Shown here: one piece after another, positions 10,933-22,900 of the stretch | Numbering within the stretch: the first letter of the stretch is position 1 | How the letters are laid out: every line of letters starts with the position of its first letter | Assembly: GCA_008828725.1 (NCBI GenBank) | Contig: MEHQ01000169.1 | Location: forward strand, 609,312-673,311 | Length of the DNA stretch: 64,000 bases | Direction: 5' to 3' | From: Saccharina japonica | Lineage: Eukaryota; Sar; Phaeophyceae; Laminariales; Laminariaceae | Notes under the pieces: generated by a model | Told to the model about the DNA's origin: nothing | The model's input: only the letters and a program-made list of their open reading frames with translations | The model's database searches: none | Translations under genes and position numbers: made by a program

Positions 10933-11240
10933 TGTTCGATATAGCTTGTCTTATCGAACAGTCCAACAATAAGTGACCGTTACTTGCGAGTAGTCTGACG
11001 GTTACATATACGAGTAGTCTGATGCAATCAGGTAGTATCCAGGGGAGTCACTGAACTATATCCTTAATGAGGAATTAACACATAACACGCGCAAACGTCT
11101 CATTCTAAAATCGAGTAGTAATTACCACGGTTCCTAGTACATCACGAAGCCCACACGAACAATACACATAACATATATAACTAACATTCTACGCAGCTCG
11201 CAAAGTTGAGTATCTTCAATTCAATCGGTTGTACTCACAG
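10933..11240 (+). mobile_element. Putative 3' LTR of the Copia element
   Basis: It begins TGTTCGATATAGC directly after a purine-rich GGGGCCAGGGAGGG tract. Its right part (AAAGTTGAGTATC, CAATCGGTTGTACTCA, AGCTGACG) resembles 52120-52170. No second LTR is present for comparison, so the right boundary is approximate. Confidence 0.5.
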
Positions 11241-12125
11241 CTGACGTATTTATAATAATTTTATTTAATCACTCCACCTTTCCACCTTGCCTATGCCTCG
11301 TTATTATTTCTGGGATGACATAATAAAGACATCAAGCTACAGTATTTTCTCCGCACTGCTGTGTGTTACAACAGTGCCTTGCTCACGGCCTAGTGTGGCT
11401 GTTGGGAGCGTATTATCCTTCGCTAGCAGAGCAATTTGAACAGTCTGCGGCTAGAGGATGCGCGCTCCACGACATGCATGCGCTGCCAGCTGGCCATCGT
11501 GGAGGACGTGACGAGAGAGGGCGAAAGGCACGCGAGATTTCTGGGCGAAACACGGACGGATCATGTGTGGCATGCGGCGAAAGAGACGAACCTACTGTAG
11601 TACTATTGTGATATTATGATACATAGGAAGACTGTTAGATTCTGGAATCAAGGCCTATTTGGACCCAAAAACGTGGCAGGCTATTCGAAATCACCACTTT
11701 AAAAATCCAAAATACAGGGCAAAATCAAAATAGCATAGGAAAGGAGAAGAAAGTCTAATTACTTGGGTTTACACTACGTAAACGGTACAAGTTATATTCG
11801 AAAAGTCTCTGGGGTGGAGACCAGGTGAACGCTGAAACTTGACACACACCTTTGACTGACGTAGACGCGGAGGATGGACATTCATTTTCCTATACGTTTC
11901 ATATATGGCGATTTTTAAGGCGGAATAACATGTGTTTTGGCATCTTTCTTGTTATTTGAGCGAGGGAAAGACTTGTCTCACGTTGATGTAGAATATATAA
12001 CGTCGTTCCACTGCGTTGGGATATGGTGCGCACAACAGCGCAACTCGCGGCTGATTTCATTCAGCAGCCGTCGAGAAATTTCGATCCCAAAATAGCCTCT
12101 TGGCCACCTTTCGCTCAGCAAGCAA
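11241..12125. other. Intergenic stretch without a recognisable gene
   Basis: The sequence is A/T-rich. A short open frame at 11363-11611 has no recognisable domain. There are no inverted repeats or tandem arrays of note. Confidence 0.4.
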
Positions 12126-12758
12126 TTGGCTTTTGTGATGGGAAACAAAAAAAAACACGAAGGAAGTACGACTAAAGGAAAAAAGAGAAAAGTCGGTCGG
12201 GAAAAGATGGAAAGCTATCTAGAACGCACAGGACAAGCGATGCGCGAAGCTTCGGTGGTCGCACGCCAGGCGACTGCCATCGAACGCGGTGGCCGCGCCG
12301 CGGCCGAGTCCATCCGCGATCGGGCGGTGAAGGAACGGAACAAAAGTCGCGCGGAGGCCTCTGAGACGAAGGCACAGCTCTCAAGCGCAGCTGCTCATAT
12401 TCACGAGCACGAGTCCAACATAAAGCTGCAACTAGACCTCCGTCGTGAGTCATACGCGGTGCTGGCCACCACCCGGGCTGAGCTATGCGACCAGCAAGAA
12501 GTCGCGCGCAAGCAGGAGTCTTCCGAAGCCTCGGCTGGATGCATGCCCGTCCCCAGGGGATGCACTGGCCTGCTGTCCGTCATCGAGCTCAATGTTCCTA
12601 CAGCAGTCAAGTGCGGCCAGCTCACGCTCAAGCGTCCGTGTGTTGTAACGCAGCAGGCTAAAAACATTTTTTGCTCGAACGAGTCAACGAGGAATGTCCG
12701 GCTGCTCGCTGCTCGCCGTCGGAAAAAAATGAAATGTGCATCCACGAACTATGAATAG
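12126..12758 (+). CDS. Hypothetical Lys/Glu-rich protein, probable coiled coil
   Basis: This open frame encodes 210 residues. Residues 6-30 are strongly basic (GNKKKH and KGKKRKVGREK, nuclear-signal-like). Residues about 30-140 are Ala/Glu/Arg-rich with long charged helices and few Pro or Gly (MREASVVARQATAIE, KERNKSRAEASETKAQ), as in a coiled coil. The last third has unrelated composition, with Cys, Pro and a basic RRRKKMK end, so a splice or frameshift near 12535 is possible. The codons in the first two thirds are GC-rich, unlike the flanks. No homologous family is recognised. It could be a single-exon gene, one exon of a larger one, or a mobile-element relic. Confidence 0.4.
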   Translation: MAFVMGNKKKHEGSTTKGKKRKVGREKMESYLERTGQAMREASVVARQATAIERGGRAAAESIRDRAVKERNKSRAEASETKAQLSSAAAHIHEHESNIKLQLDLRRESYAVLATTRAELCDQQEVARKQESSEASAGCMPVPRGCTGLLSVIELNVPTAVKCGQLTLKRPCVVTQQAKNIFCSNESTRNVRLLAARRRKKMKCASTNYE

Positions 12759-15700
12759 ACTTTTATTGTAAAATTTGAGTTTTTCCCTCATTGCTGATTG
12801 GCTGATCGTGAAAGTTTCTTTTTTCCAGTTTGAAGATCCCCGGACAGAAAAATGGCGAATTTTACGTCTAAAAAAAAGTGATTCCAGGCCCTAACTGTAG
12901 CATCCGATAGCAGCCGATAGGAGGACGCTCCCTGCTGTAGGCGATATATAGATATATCTGATGATGTCCGTTTCCGACAGAGTAGGGGTGATGTGGAGTG
13001 CGCGGGGGTAGAGGAGTGGTGTTGTTGCTGTGTGGGGAGTGGGGAGTGGGGAGGGTGGGGGACAACGAAAATTGTGGCCTGGAGTTTGCAGTTTGCAGGG
13101 TCAAAGATCAACTTCAACCGGAGCGATCCCCTCGCAGGAGTTACAACGCCCGTGTTCGCGTAGTGAAATGGCTCCGATTTCATGTTTAACCCGACGTTAG
13201 GCCTCTAATGGACGGCCGTCTAGACTCAATACTCAATATGCTAGTTTTAGTGGGACTGACGACGCCTGAAACTGCCGTGAAGTATACATACACCAGAAAC
13301 GCCATGTATGTACCAGGTCAGGTACCTGGTACCGGTACGTATACACGTACAGGAAGGAGTACGCTCTGCAGTACAGCAATGTACAGTTAGTAGTACGAGC
13401 TGGGTCAGCCAGGACGCTTGCCAGTGCGACGGATTGGCTGTACCTGGTACCTGGTACGCACTCGTATTTGGATGTGATCGGTGCATGTTTACACCCGCGT
13501 GGCCGGTGTTGCTCATGCATCACATGCACCATGCACCAACCAACGGAGGGGAAATAGTACCAACGACGTATGATATAAGCTCGTTTCGGCTGGTCCGTGT
13601 TTATACTTGCCTGTGGTGGCTTCGTTTTTAACTAGGCTTTCAAGAAGTTTTCCATGTTGTTCGTTCTTGCCCGGTGGCTACGTACGATAAGCTGGTATAT
13701 ATACGAGCACGAGGAACGAACCCCTGCTGTGTTCTCTAGCCGGTGTTCTCCCTTCTTTTCAGGTTCGTTGAGACTACAGCAGTAGTTGAGACACCACCGG
13801 GATTCCACATGTCCACGAGTCAAGCACAATCCCGAAGCACACGTTTAGTGGAACAAGAATATAGTCAGCGCGAGCGAAGGCTGACATGGGAGTGTACAAA
13901 CGACGAGGGAAGTAGCCCGTCGGGCCAGGTGACTCACCTCTCTTACAGGTATCATAGCGGACGCTCCTCAGCCGCAGCTGCACAGCCGCCTGCCTCTACA
14001 CAGCTAGCTCACACAGCTATTAATAGCAAGTTCGACCGACAGCCGATGCGATCGATGCCCCGATGCCGAAGCCTCTTTTCTAAGGTTGTCACAGAGTCTG
14101 TCCGCAGACCAGTTTGATCCCAATGTCCGCGATGCTTCCGCAGCTCTCAAGCCTGTAGCTTCAACCCTGTTTCGTTCCGTGCTTGAAAGTAGCGCTCAGG
14201 AGAAGTGGCTGGCGTACTGAGACAAGAACTGCTGGCGTGTACACCACGAACTACCCGACACAACGGCAGAACTGAGAAGGTTCTGTCCGGTCGTTGAGGT
14301 TGTTGCTTTTTATTTTCAAACATGCGGAAGAACGCCTACCCAAGTTCCGAAAGACCCTGGCCGTTTTTTTTTGTCGTTTTTTTAGAGTTTGGCGGCGGGA
14401 TTTTACACCAATAGAAAGGACGGAAAAGAGGTCGTCATGTCGCAGGGACGAACTACACGAAGTACACAACTACACGCGCCCCCGCCAAAACAAGTGGGGG
14501 GGCTGTTAGTTTCAGCTAGGTGCCGTCGCAGCGTGAAGCGCTACATGTCGCGAACAAATGCATCGAACACGTGACGAGCCCGAGCCAGGGACCCAAATCA
14601 ACCAGCAGGGGTTTGGCGACCAGCACCACCACCTGGTAACCACACCGTATAGCACCGTACGACGTAGCGTATAGCCAACCTATCATCCAGTCGCGATCGT
14701 CCTCGATGTTCGTTAGTAGACTGCACCGTGAATCACGCAGAAGAACAATGTTATGTGAGTAGAGATCTCTGCAACTGCCAGTAATTTGCCACGCGACGCT
14801 GCATCGGGTATACTCCACTCGAAGTCCGACAGTTACATATACCTGTGAGGGACTCTCTGTAGATCGCACATACTCGTACTACGAGTGGGTTGGGAAATAT
14901 GTGTACAGCATTCGTAGTAGTTAGTCTTACTACTGGCTGTATGTCCTACAAACACTTACGTGGGAGCGTGCACACATCCTTAACTCGTATCACACCAGAT
15001 CATAACACACAAGCTGCTCACAACCGGGCACACGCATGATATCATAGCACGATCACACCCTGTAGATCACTACACAGCGGAAACATGTATGACAATGTGC
15101 AGATCACTCTGATCCTGTAGATCAGTGAATCCGTGGAAACGTGTACAGATGATGATGCAGATCCGTGGAAATGATGCCACTCCATATATATATAAGGGCA
15201 GCGGCCAAAAACAGGTACACCTGGTCCGTTCGGGGCCAAAAACAGGTACATACTAAAATCAAGTTTAAAACGCACCCCACGAACCTGCCGTTCCTTGCAA
15301 TGCAAAGTAGAGTTTTTTCATGCTCTTCGTGCTCGCCCGGTGGCTACGTACGACTAACTGCTATTAATATTAATAGTACGAGGAACGAACGCCTGCTGCT
15401 GTATTCTCCCTTCTCAACTTTTGCGACACCCCTGGTATTCCAAGTCAACCACAATCCCGAAGGGGGTCCTTCTATCTCGTATTATTTCGGCGGAGGTGTG
15501 CAGGCAGATATGTGTGTGTGTCGCTCGAGTGGCGTGTAGTGCGAGGTGCGAAGGGAGAAGGGGGTCTCTGCGTACATCGGCATTTGTATAGGGGGCATAG
15601 GGTGGAACTATGAAGAGCCTCTGATTGGCTTAAAAACGACAAAAAAAAGGTGAAAGTCAAGCAGAGTAGACAAAATCAGGTATACCTGGGTTTTGAAGAG

Positions 15701-15960
15701 GCAAAACCGGTACAACGAGTTTTGGACCAATGGCAGCGCACGTGGAGTGCGTTTTTTACTTGGTTTTAAGTATGTACCTGATTTTGGCCGCAAATGGACG
15801 AGGTATACCTTTTTTTGGCCGCTGCCCTATATATAATTAGCCCACTCTGAATAGTTGTGAACGCTGAACAAGCGACGACGTATGGATACTTGTAAACAAA
15901 AACGCCCTGAAATCGGAACGCGTATTCCGAAGATATACGGCTATTGACCTACCCGACACG
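12759..15960. other. Repeat-poor intergenic stretch with one possible coding fragment
   Basis: No gene could be built. A forward frame at about 14040-14219 (containing LSADQFDPNVRDASA and ending SSAQEKWLAY before a TGA) has protein-like composition, but I found no partner exon or domain. The short palindromes TACCTGGTA and GGTACC cluster at 13310-13460, and AGATC-rich repeats occur at 15055-15170. Confidence 0.4.
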
Positions 15961-15961
15961 A

Positions 15962-16200
15962 GCAATCCCACGGTAGGGGTACCACTTTTAGGCTCACTAT
16001 TTTCTGACCGGTTGTGCTTCTCACGTGAGTAACCACCGGAAACTATTAATGTTTTACTGGTATGTTTTTGGGGCTACCGCATTGGAAGGTTTGGTCGGAT
16101 TGCGCGAACGAATGTTTCCGAAGTCATGTTTCGGGTGAGATATTGAGCTCCTCATGTTAGAAGCTCATATATTCTGCTGCGCCCCTACCGTGGGATGACT
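15962..16200 (+). mobile_element. Short inverted-repeat element, left arm of an inverted pair
   Basis: This unit of about 239 bases opens with AGCAATCCCACGGTAGGGG and closes with CCCCTACCGTGGGATGACTC, so it has its own terminal inverted repeat of about 15 bases. Its reverse complement occurs at 16712-16971 with only small differences. It may be a MITE inserted twice in opposite directions, or the long terminal inverted repeat of a larger element. No coding capacity. Confidence 0.75.
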
Positions 16201-16552
16201 CACACCTCGTATTAAATGAGGCTAGGACGTCTCTGGTGCGAGTTCAACCCCTTCGTTTTGCTGGAAGGCAAGGCTTGGGGGGGGAGGGGCACTGACGCGA
16301 ACGGAATCTTAGCAGATAATGGAATTAAAAGGCAGGAAAAGGAAGCCAAACATCAAAGAGCGCTGCCAAGCAAGCAGGGGGGGGGTCGATAATGGTGAGC
16401 CCGCAGGGGATATGCAATCGCATATTGACCGTCAATGGTAATGGGTCAAGCTGCCGAAGGAATGGAAAAGTGCAAACAAAGAAACGCACTGAAGAAATCC
16501 AAAAATAAGTTCGTTGTTGCGTGTTTGACACAGAAGACTCGTACAGTATTTA

Positions 16553-16698
16553 GGGCCGTTATTATCGGAGATTTATTTTCAAGAATTTCCAAAAATAAAC
16601 AATATTTCAGCGGGCAAAATACCAGGAAAGTTAAATTTCCAAATTGTGGCAGAACGTCTCCAATGTTCTGGAAAAAAAAACTCCGATAATAACGACCC
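16553..16698. mobile_element. MITE with TTA target duplication (PIF/Harbinger-like)
   Basis: The ends GGGCCGTTATTATCGGAG and CTCCGATAATAACGACCC form an 18-base inverted repeat with one mismatch. The 146-base element is flanked on both sides by TTA (16550-16552 and 16699-16701). A 3-bp TWA duplication is characteristic of the PIF/Harbinger superfamily. It has no ORF and is non-autonomous. It lies between the two arms at 15962-16200 and 16712-16971. Confidence 0.7.
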
Positions 16699-16711
16699 TT
16701 ACATCACTATT

Positions 16712-16971
16712 ACTAGAGTCATCCCACGGTAGGGGCGCAGCAGAGTTTTCTGAGCTCCTCACATGAGGAGAGCTCAATATCCCACCCGAAACATGACTTC
16801 GGAAACATTCGTTCGCGCAACCCGACCAAACCTTCCAATGCGGTAGTCCAACAACAAATACACCAGTAAAATAATAATAGTATCCGGTGGTTACTCACGT
16901 GAGGAGCACAACCGGTCAGAAAATATTGAGCCTAAAAGTGGGACCCCTACCGTGTGGGATTGCTAAAAACA
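16712..16971 (-). mobile_element. Short inverted-repeat element, right arm of an inverted pair
   Basis: Read on the minus strand it matches 15962-16200 through AGCAATCCCA, CTTTTAGGCTCA, GACCGGTTGTGCT, CACGTGAGTAACCACCGG, CGAACGAATGTTTCCGAAG and the CCCCTACCGTGGGATGACTC end. It has a few indels, including extra bases in the ACACGGTAGGGG terminus. Confidence 0.75.
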
Positions 16972-19893
16972 AAACCAGCTCAACCCGTGGGAGGTTTTAC
17001 TCTCAACGACCTTCTGGACAACCCGTGGTCACATCATCATCGTCATCGTCATCATCATCTTTGACATTGTCGTCATAAGCGTCCTCATCATCATCGTCGG
17101 CATCACGATCACGATCACCGTCACTTTTTCCCATCCTTCCATTCATCCAACACCCGTTTTTTCGACGCCACCACCACCACCTGCGTTTTCACCACACAAC
17201 CAAACAGACACTTACTCGTACTACAGTACAGTACAGCAGTATTATTCTTGTGACGATCGGGCAAGGACGAGGAAGGGTCTGTGTTGGGTGTTGGGGCTCT
17301 TCTGATTCGGGGGAGAAAAAAAAGCACTGACAGCCTAAGACCAGGGGGATGTAAGAGAGTACCGGTGGTGCTCGCGATGGGCGTTTGTATGTTGCGCCGA
17401 TCGCCGATATCGGCACCACGGAGTTTCGATTGCCATACAGCCTAATGAACGTCTTTACCTTCAGTGTTTCTGTCGCTTGGAGTTGCACATGAGAACTACA
17501 GTACCTCTGGTGGAAGGCGGGCCTCGCCAAGAAGGCTGCAAGTACGAACACAAGTTTCCGACGCTAACCCACGGCTATCCGTGGCTACTGGTGCCGTGCG
17601 ATCGGTTCTCTGGTGCGTTAGGTCTCGCGGGTGCTCTCCGTGCAATAGACAGCGACATTGATCTGGGAGGAGTAGAGGGTGGCTCCCCCGCCTAGGCTCT
17701 GATCCTGGCATATACTCAGGCTCTCGCGTTAACTCGGGAGAAAAAAAAATGACGTCGGATAATCGCGTGGTCCATCGGGGCTAATGCGTATGAGCACAAC
17801 ACTACTACTGCGAAAATTTGCAGCATTCACCGACGTTCCCGACTATCAGCGACGTGGATTGTGGGAGCTGCTTGGAAGGGACGACATCTGATTTTGTGCG
17901 TCCGGTCATCGCTGATGATAACGTTACCGCTCTCTCAACACGGCCCTACGGATGATTTTCACGTCCGCAGGCGAGATGCGCGAAGAGCGTTGTCTGCTTG
18001 CTGAGGTCGTAGAAATGGATGTCGAATTTGGGTGGGAAACGTCGACGGAGCTGCAGACGTAACGAGTCAGGATAGCGTTGAACAACAATTTGGGAGTGCC
18101 TCCTGGCAATCGGCAAGTACTGATTAAAAGTTGTACTTCGAGGCTTGCTCTTATCCGGCCGCCGCGGGCATGTTTCCAGGCGTTTAAAGTGTGGTGTCCC
18201 TCAGGCTGGAATTTTGGCCGTATTTTGCACCAATAGAGGGATTGTGACCATGTTCTTTTAACCTCTCTTGTAAAATTTCGACGTCAAGAAAAAGGCTGTG
18301 TTTTGTGCAGCTTATTCACGACTTTGGGCTGCTGCAGTCATTGACAGCTCTGTGAAACAGGGGTCGGCGTTTTTGCAATTGAATTTGGCTTGCGATTGAG
18401 CGCTATACGGTCTTACCTGCGCCCCCATATGATACACACGCGCGCGACCAGACTAGTCGTACGTCCTCGTTGCCGTTCAGCCACCAGAGCCTCGACCGTG
18501 ATCAATGCTGACACTGTGATCCGGTCGTCCACCGTCAGCGGCGCTCATACAAGCTGATGCGCGAACAGCACAGCCCCAGTCGCTCTCATGGAACACCGAA
18601 ATTCTGCGCTTTCTGGCGTATACTCTGCAAGCAAGTCCCAACCACAAACTAGTTTGTGCCGTGCGACGAGAAGCCCGGACTGCCGTCGCCGCTCGCTACA
18701 ACGGAACACCTTTTCGACAGCCTGACGGGCGCCTAGCTCTATCGCTTCTTCGTTTCGCGTGACGCCAACGCTTGCTCTCACATCTGACATATATTTTCAA
18801 TGACATTCAGTCTGCGGCGGAAGGCTGTGCTTCGGGCGTTACTCCCATTCGCACGTCGTCGCGCGTCACGGAGACTACTCTTACGCCCCGCGACCTCCCT
18901 CAGCGAGGGTGTCGTTCCCAACCTCGCGCTTCGCTCCTATACACGCCGCGCCCTTGATTCCGAATACGCGGTGAAGGTTGGTTGGGCGTGCGAGAAGGCC
19001 GGCACCCAAACCCCGAGTCTTCGTTGGGTGCTCAGCTCGATGTTTCTACTCTCGAACACGCTTTGCCCTTTTTTTCTAACTAAGGCAATTCGGCAGGTCT
19101 GCGTGGCAAACTCGTCCACGTTCTCCGGCATGTCTGCAAGGCAGGAGTCTTCTCCGTCGCGGGCGCTTATTGGCCACCCGCCCCAGACCCGGTTTTGAAT
19201 TCGTCCGTTTGGTCTGCAGGCCCACCTTCATCCCCACCACCCCCCACTATTATTAGTATTTACCACAACTACACTAGTGTACATACAAAACATACAAAAT
19301 ATAATGTCAGAAATAGAGCCAGCGCATGCTGCTCGATGCAGCCGCACTCCTCGAAATGCCCCCCCCCATCCCCCCAGATGTGGCCCTCATCGACGATATA
19401 ATAGACGGGGTATAACTGAATCACCACCACCATCATTATCACCATCAACATCATCCTCATCATCATTATAATCATCATCAACCTCGTCGTCGTTCTCCGC
19501 AGCTATTCTACTGTCCGTGCAACATGTGCACGTATATACACGGTCCGATTGGCCGATTACCGTGTGACGACGTCAACCTCCCGTCCAAAGTCTAACCTAC
19601 GTCAGATGCACGGTATGTGCCGGGACAAAGTGCTCGGAACAACTAAACGAACTCAACGGTAACAACAACAGCTGCGTTGCCCCCTGTCCGAAGCCTTTAT
19701 CTGAGTACGGAGCGGCAGCTTGCACACGTATCAAACGCTACTGGTAACTCCCTAGCGTAGTGCCTCCGGAGTAGCGTGGGCGTGCTTCGCAGTCAAGGAC
19801 AACACCACACCATTTCGGGATTGCTGCTGCTACTGCCGGTGCTGGTGCTCCTGCTCCTGCTGGTGTTGGTGGTGCTGGTGCTGCTCACGACGG
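16972..19893. other. Intergenic stretch downstream of the dehydrogenase gene
   Basis: No exon was recognised. It includes TCA/TCG triplet microsatellites at about 17030-17110 and ATC-rich ones at 19415-19490. Short open frames at 17470-17695 and 18545-19198 show no domain. The 3' untranslated region of the dehydrogenase gene must lie at its right edge (below 19894), but I see no clear polyadenylation signal. Confidence 0.4.
17030..17120. repeat. ATC/GTC triplet microsatellite
   Basis: Imperfect TCA, TCG and GTC triplets run for about 90 bases. They have no coding context. Confidence 0.75.
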
Positions 19894-19995
19894 TCAGCTG
19901 TGCGTTGGCATGGATGTGCTGACATCGTTCGAGACCTGCGGCTCGTACTGCCAGGACGACGTGATCGTCTTCACCCGACTGTAGAACTGCACACC
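19894..19995 (-). CDS. Dehydrogenase exon 14: C-terminal exon with stop
   Basis: It begins [15 protein letters not shown], the conserved ALDH6 end, and continues [18 protein letters not shown] to a TGA at 19896-19894. The acceptor follows GCCCGAGCAG. The tail past the conserved SSW adds about 18 residues. Confidence 0.88.
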   Translation of the reverse strand, partial: GVQFYSRVKTITSSWQYEPQVSNDVSTSMPTHS

Positions 19996-22900
19996 CTGCT
20001 CGGGCAGAAGCATGGAGGAACATCGGTGTGAATCGGGTTAGAAGGGAGAGGAGGTAGGCAAGAACTTCTTCCAGCATTTTCGGCCCAGGCAGTACCTGGC
20101 ATGTGAAGACCATTGGAAGCAATGCAGTGCAGTGCTCGAACAGTGGGTCCGGTTTCTGTGTTACATGCTCTGTGAAAATTAATCGGGTGCCGGTCGTTTG
20201 AAGGAAGGTCTGTTCCCTCGTCGTCCGGCTTTGCGTATCGGCCACCGACGCCCAAAGGCACCGCGTTTTTGTTTATTTGATGTCAGCTTCTTTCTGCTGC
20301 AAGTACTTCACGAGCCACAGTCGACGGAAAGAAAGTGCTGCCAGACACATCGGGGGTGAATACCGCCATCTTGCGGTCCCTCTCACAAAGTATACGGGAC
20401 CATTCCATACGAGATGAGTTGGACACCACGCTTAGGCCGCTGAACTGGGGCGCCAAAGCGGATGCTTTCCCTTGCAAGCTTCGAGCGTATACGGGAACAA
20501 GCACTTCTGTGTTGAGGATTACATGCCAGTCCAACGACGCTGGTTTATTAGCATGTGGCATTTATAGATATTTTTTTCTACAGTAAGAGGCACAACCTTT
20601 GCTGTTTTGCAGAACTCCCGTTCCTACTTGTATGATAGCAGGTGCCATTTACTGGACGCTGCACGAGGTAAAGCGCTCATAAGTGGTAAGACGCTACTTC
20701 GCTTGGGTGCGACAATCACGGAACAAGCACCAGATACAGGCGCGGTCAAGTTTATCATGCACCCCGCTGCACGCGTCGCGGCTCCCTCACTTGCTTCCCG
20801 TAGAAGTTGATGTCGCCGCGGAACGAGTCTCCGGAGCCCGTGAAGGAGAAAAAAGGCAGCGGAACCGGTGTCGCTACGTTAACACCCACCTGGTAAAACA
20901 GCCCGTTCACACAGCCGAAAGAAGGGGCAGGGGGTGCTTGAGTTACCGGTTGATAGTGCGAAGTGATGCTGCAGCTGCTGTTGCCGCTGCAGCTGCTGTT
21001 GTTGTTCTGCTGGTGTGGGCCAGCTTCGCGCTACTTGGGACACAACAATTAAGCGTCGCGACAAGCAATTCTGCGCCGTCTCCGTCGCACCTGCCCGGCG
21101 TTAATCTCGCGCTGATATTTCCGTGCCGCCGCCCCTGACAGCGTGAAGATCGACGTTCCTGATTGGCCGAGACACGAGAAAAAGGCGACACAAACAACTT
21201 CAGGCTAGCGGTGTTTAGGGTCCGCCAGGCATAAAGGCGTGTGGGTTTACGTCTACGTCCCCGAAGGCCGCCAATGCTGGGCTAAGTGGCCGAAAAGAAC
21301 ACGGAGGGAAGGTCAATTGCCGTGGAAGGAGATATATTCGCCATGCTTCGAGGTTTCCGAAATCCGACACATGGTGTGCTGATACGCTCGAGCTGGCCGA
21401 GTTGTACAACTAGCAAGTTCACACGGAAGGCGGGCGCCAACTAACGGCGGCTAATATATACATCATACGGTTTCTTCTCTGTGGCGACCGGGCGAGTTAT
21501 TGTGGGTGATTCGAGACACTACGCTGGATTTTGCTGGGCCGACGCAGGACGGCGGGCGAAGAGCCCAACACGATAAATCTACAGAAGCAGTGGTATTACT
21601 AGTACGCCCAACTCCAGTGTTTGACAAGTTATACGCACCGTTGCCATACGTGCAAGAGTTGACGAGCTGGATGGCCTCCTCCAGGGTTTCCACCGTAATG
21701 CAGCAAAGAACCGGCCCGAAAACCTCCTCATCGTACGCCGGGATGCCGGGCCCGGCATCCCCGGTCAAGACGGTCGGTCCCAAAAAGTTACCCTCCTCGT
21801 ACCCCTGGACCAGCAGACCTCTGATCGTATCCGGTGGGAACCCCAGAGGTTTGATCACGCACAGCGCATACATAGGAAGGGAATATACGTGCAGTATAAC
21901 ATGTTAGACCTGGTATAGTTTCGGTGTATGTGTCATCTACTCGTGCAGCAAGCAGTACGGTAACCCCAACCGATGCTCGCTCAGTGCAAGGCGTTTTGGA
22001 GAGGGTAGAGGGGCGTGTTCGCTCACTATATACTTGTCTTGACTGGCCGACCGGGGGCTTTCGCCAATAGCCGGTGAGCGTCTCATAAGCAATTACCAAA
22101 ATATTGCACTGAAACGATAGACTTGATGACGAACACCGTCATGACATCACACAAATGGCTGCGCGAATGGCGGTGACCTCGCAACTTTTGCACAGAGAGC
22201 CTTTGGCCGCGGGAAGAGTCGGCCCTGCCGCGTTAGACACGCCCTTTCCCCTAGCGTTTCCATTCAGTAAGCCCAATAGCGAGGAGCACTAAACACCGTC
22301 GTGGGTAAGAATCCCCAACCCATGCGACACGGTCCACGTGTTTCTGTGATGGCTGTATCGAAGACGCTTTACGATACGGTTACGCTTTTCGATACATGAA
22401 CGTAGCGGTCTCCAAGTTAGCATATACCTTCCATCCAGCAACACGTCGGCCCCAGCATCAAGCGAGTCTTGAATGAGCCGCTCAGCGCGTGCCTTGGCCC
22501 CCTTGCTTATCATTGGTCCCACGTCGACACCTTCCACCCAACCTGGGCCGATCTGGACACACAATAGTAGCGTCAACGCGGAATGTCATACCAGTTCGTG
22601 CTGTGAACTGTGAGTGCGCGGCGACAAATTGGCTTGCAAGCTAGCTCTACAGCGTTGCTTTGCATATCTGGTAATGCACGAGGCACGAGGACAAGTCGTA
22701 GGCGGAGGTTAGGCCGTACTGCTGGATGACCACACGGTAAGTTCAGACGGTCGGGATATCGCCTGGGTGCACCTATACAGTACGTACGCGACACTATTTA
22801 TGAACTCTTCGTCCGGGCCAAGTTCGAAACAATTCAGAAAACAAATTACATGTTTTGTTTTATTTCGTGCAGGGGTCGAAATACGTTTTATTTTCCATCG

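Larger units (their letters stand above)
6700..11240 (+). mobile_element. Degenerate Ty1/Copia LTR retrotransposon
   Basis: The domains run in Copia order on the plus strand: a zinc-knuckle-like gag remnant (about 6740-6790), aspartic protease (DSGAS at about 6963), integrase zinc region and catalytic core (about 7930-8690), reverse transcriptase (about 9340-10130) and RNase H (about 10160-10850). Integrase before reverse transcriptase separates it from Gypsy. Stops and frameshifts interrupt almost every domain, so it cannot encode a working polyprotein. A purine tract at 10919-10932 precedes a TG start at about 10933, a likely 3' LTR. Its end is uncertain, because similarity to 52040-52175 continues past the first CA. 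I found no 5' LTR, so the left end is probably lost. Confidence 0.85.

Noticed and set aside
18545..19198. Overlapping open frames on both strands
   Set aside because: Neither strand shows a domain or a consistent exon chain. The plus and minus frames are mutual shadows.
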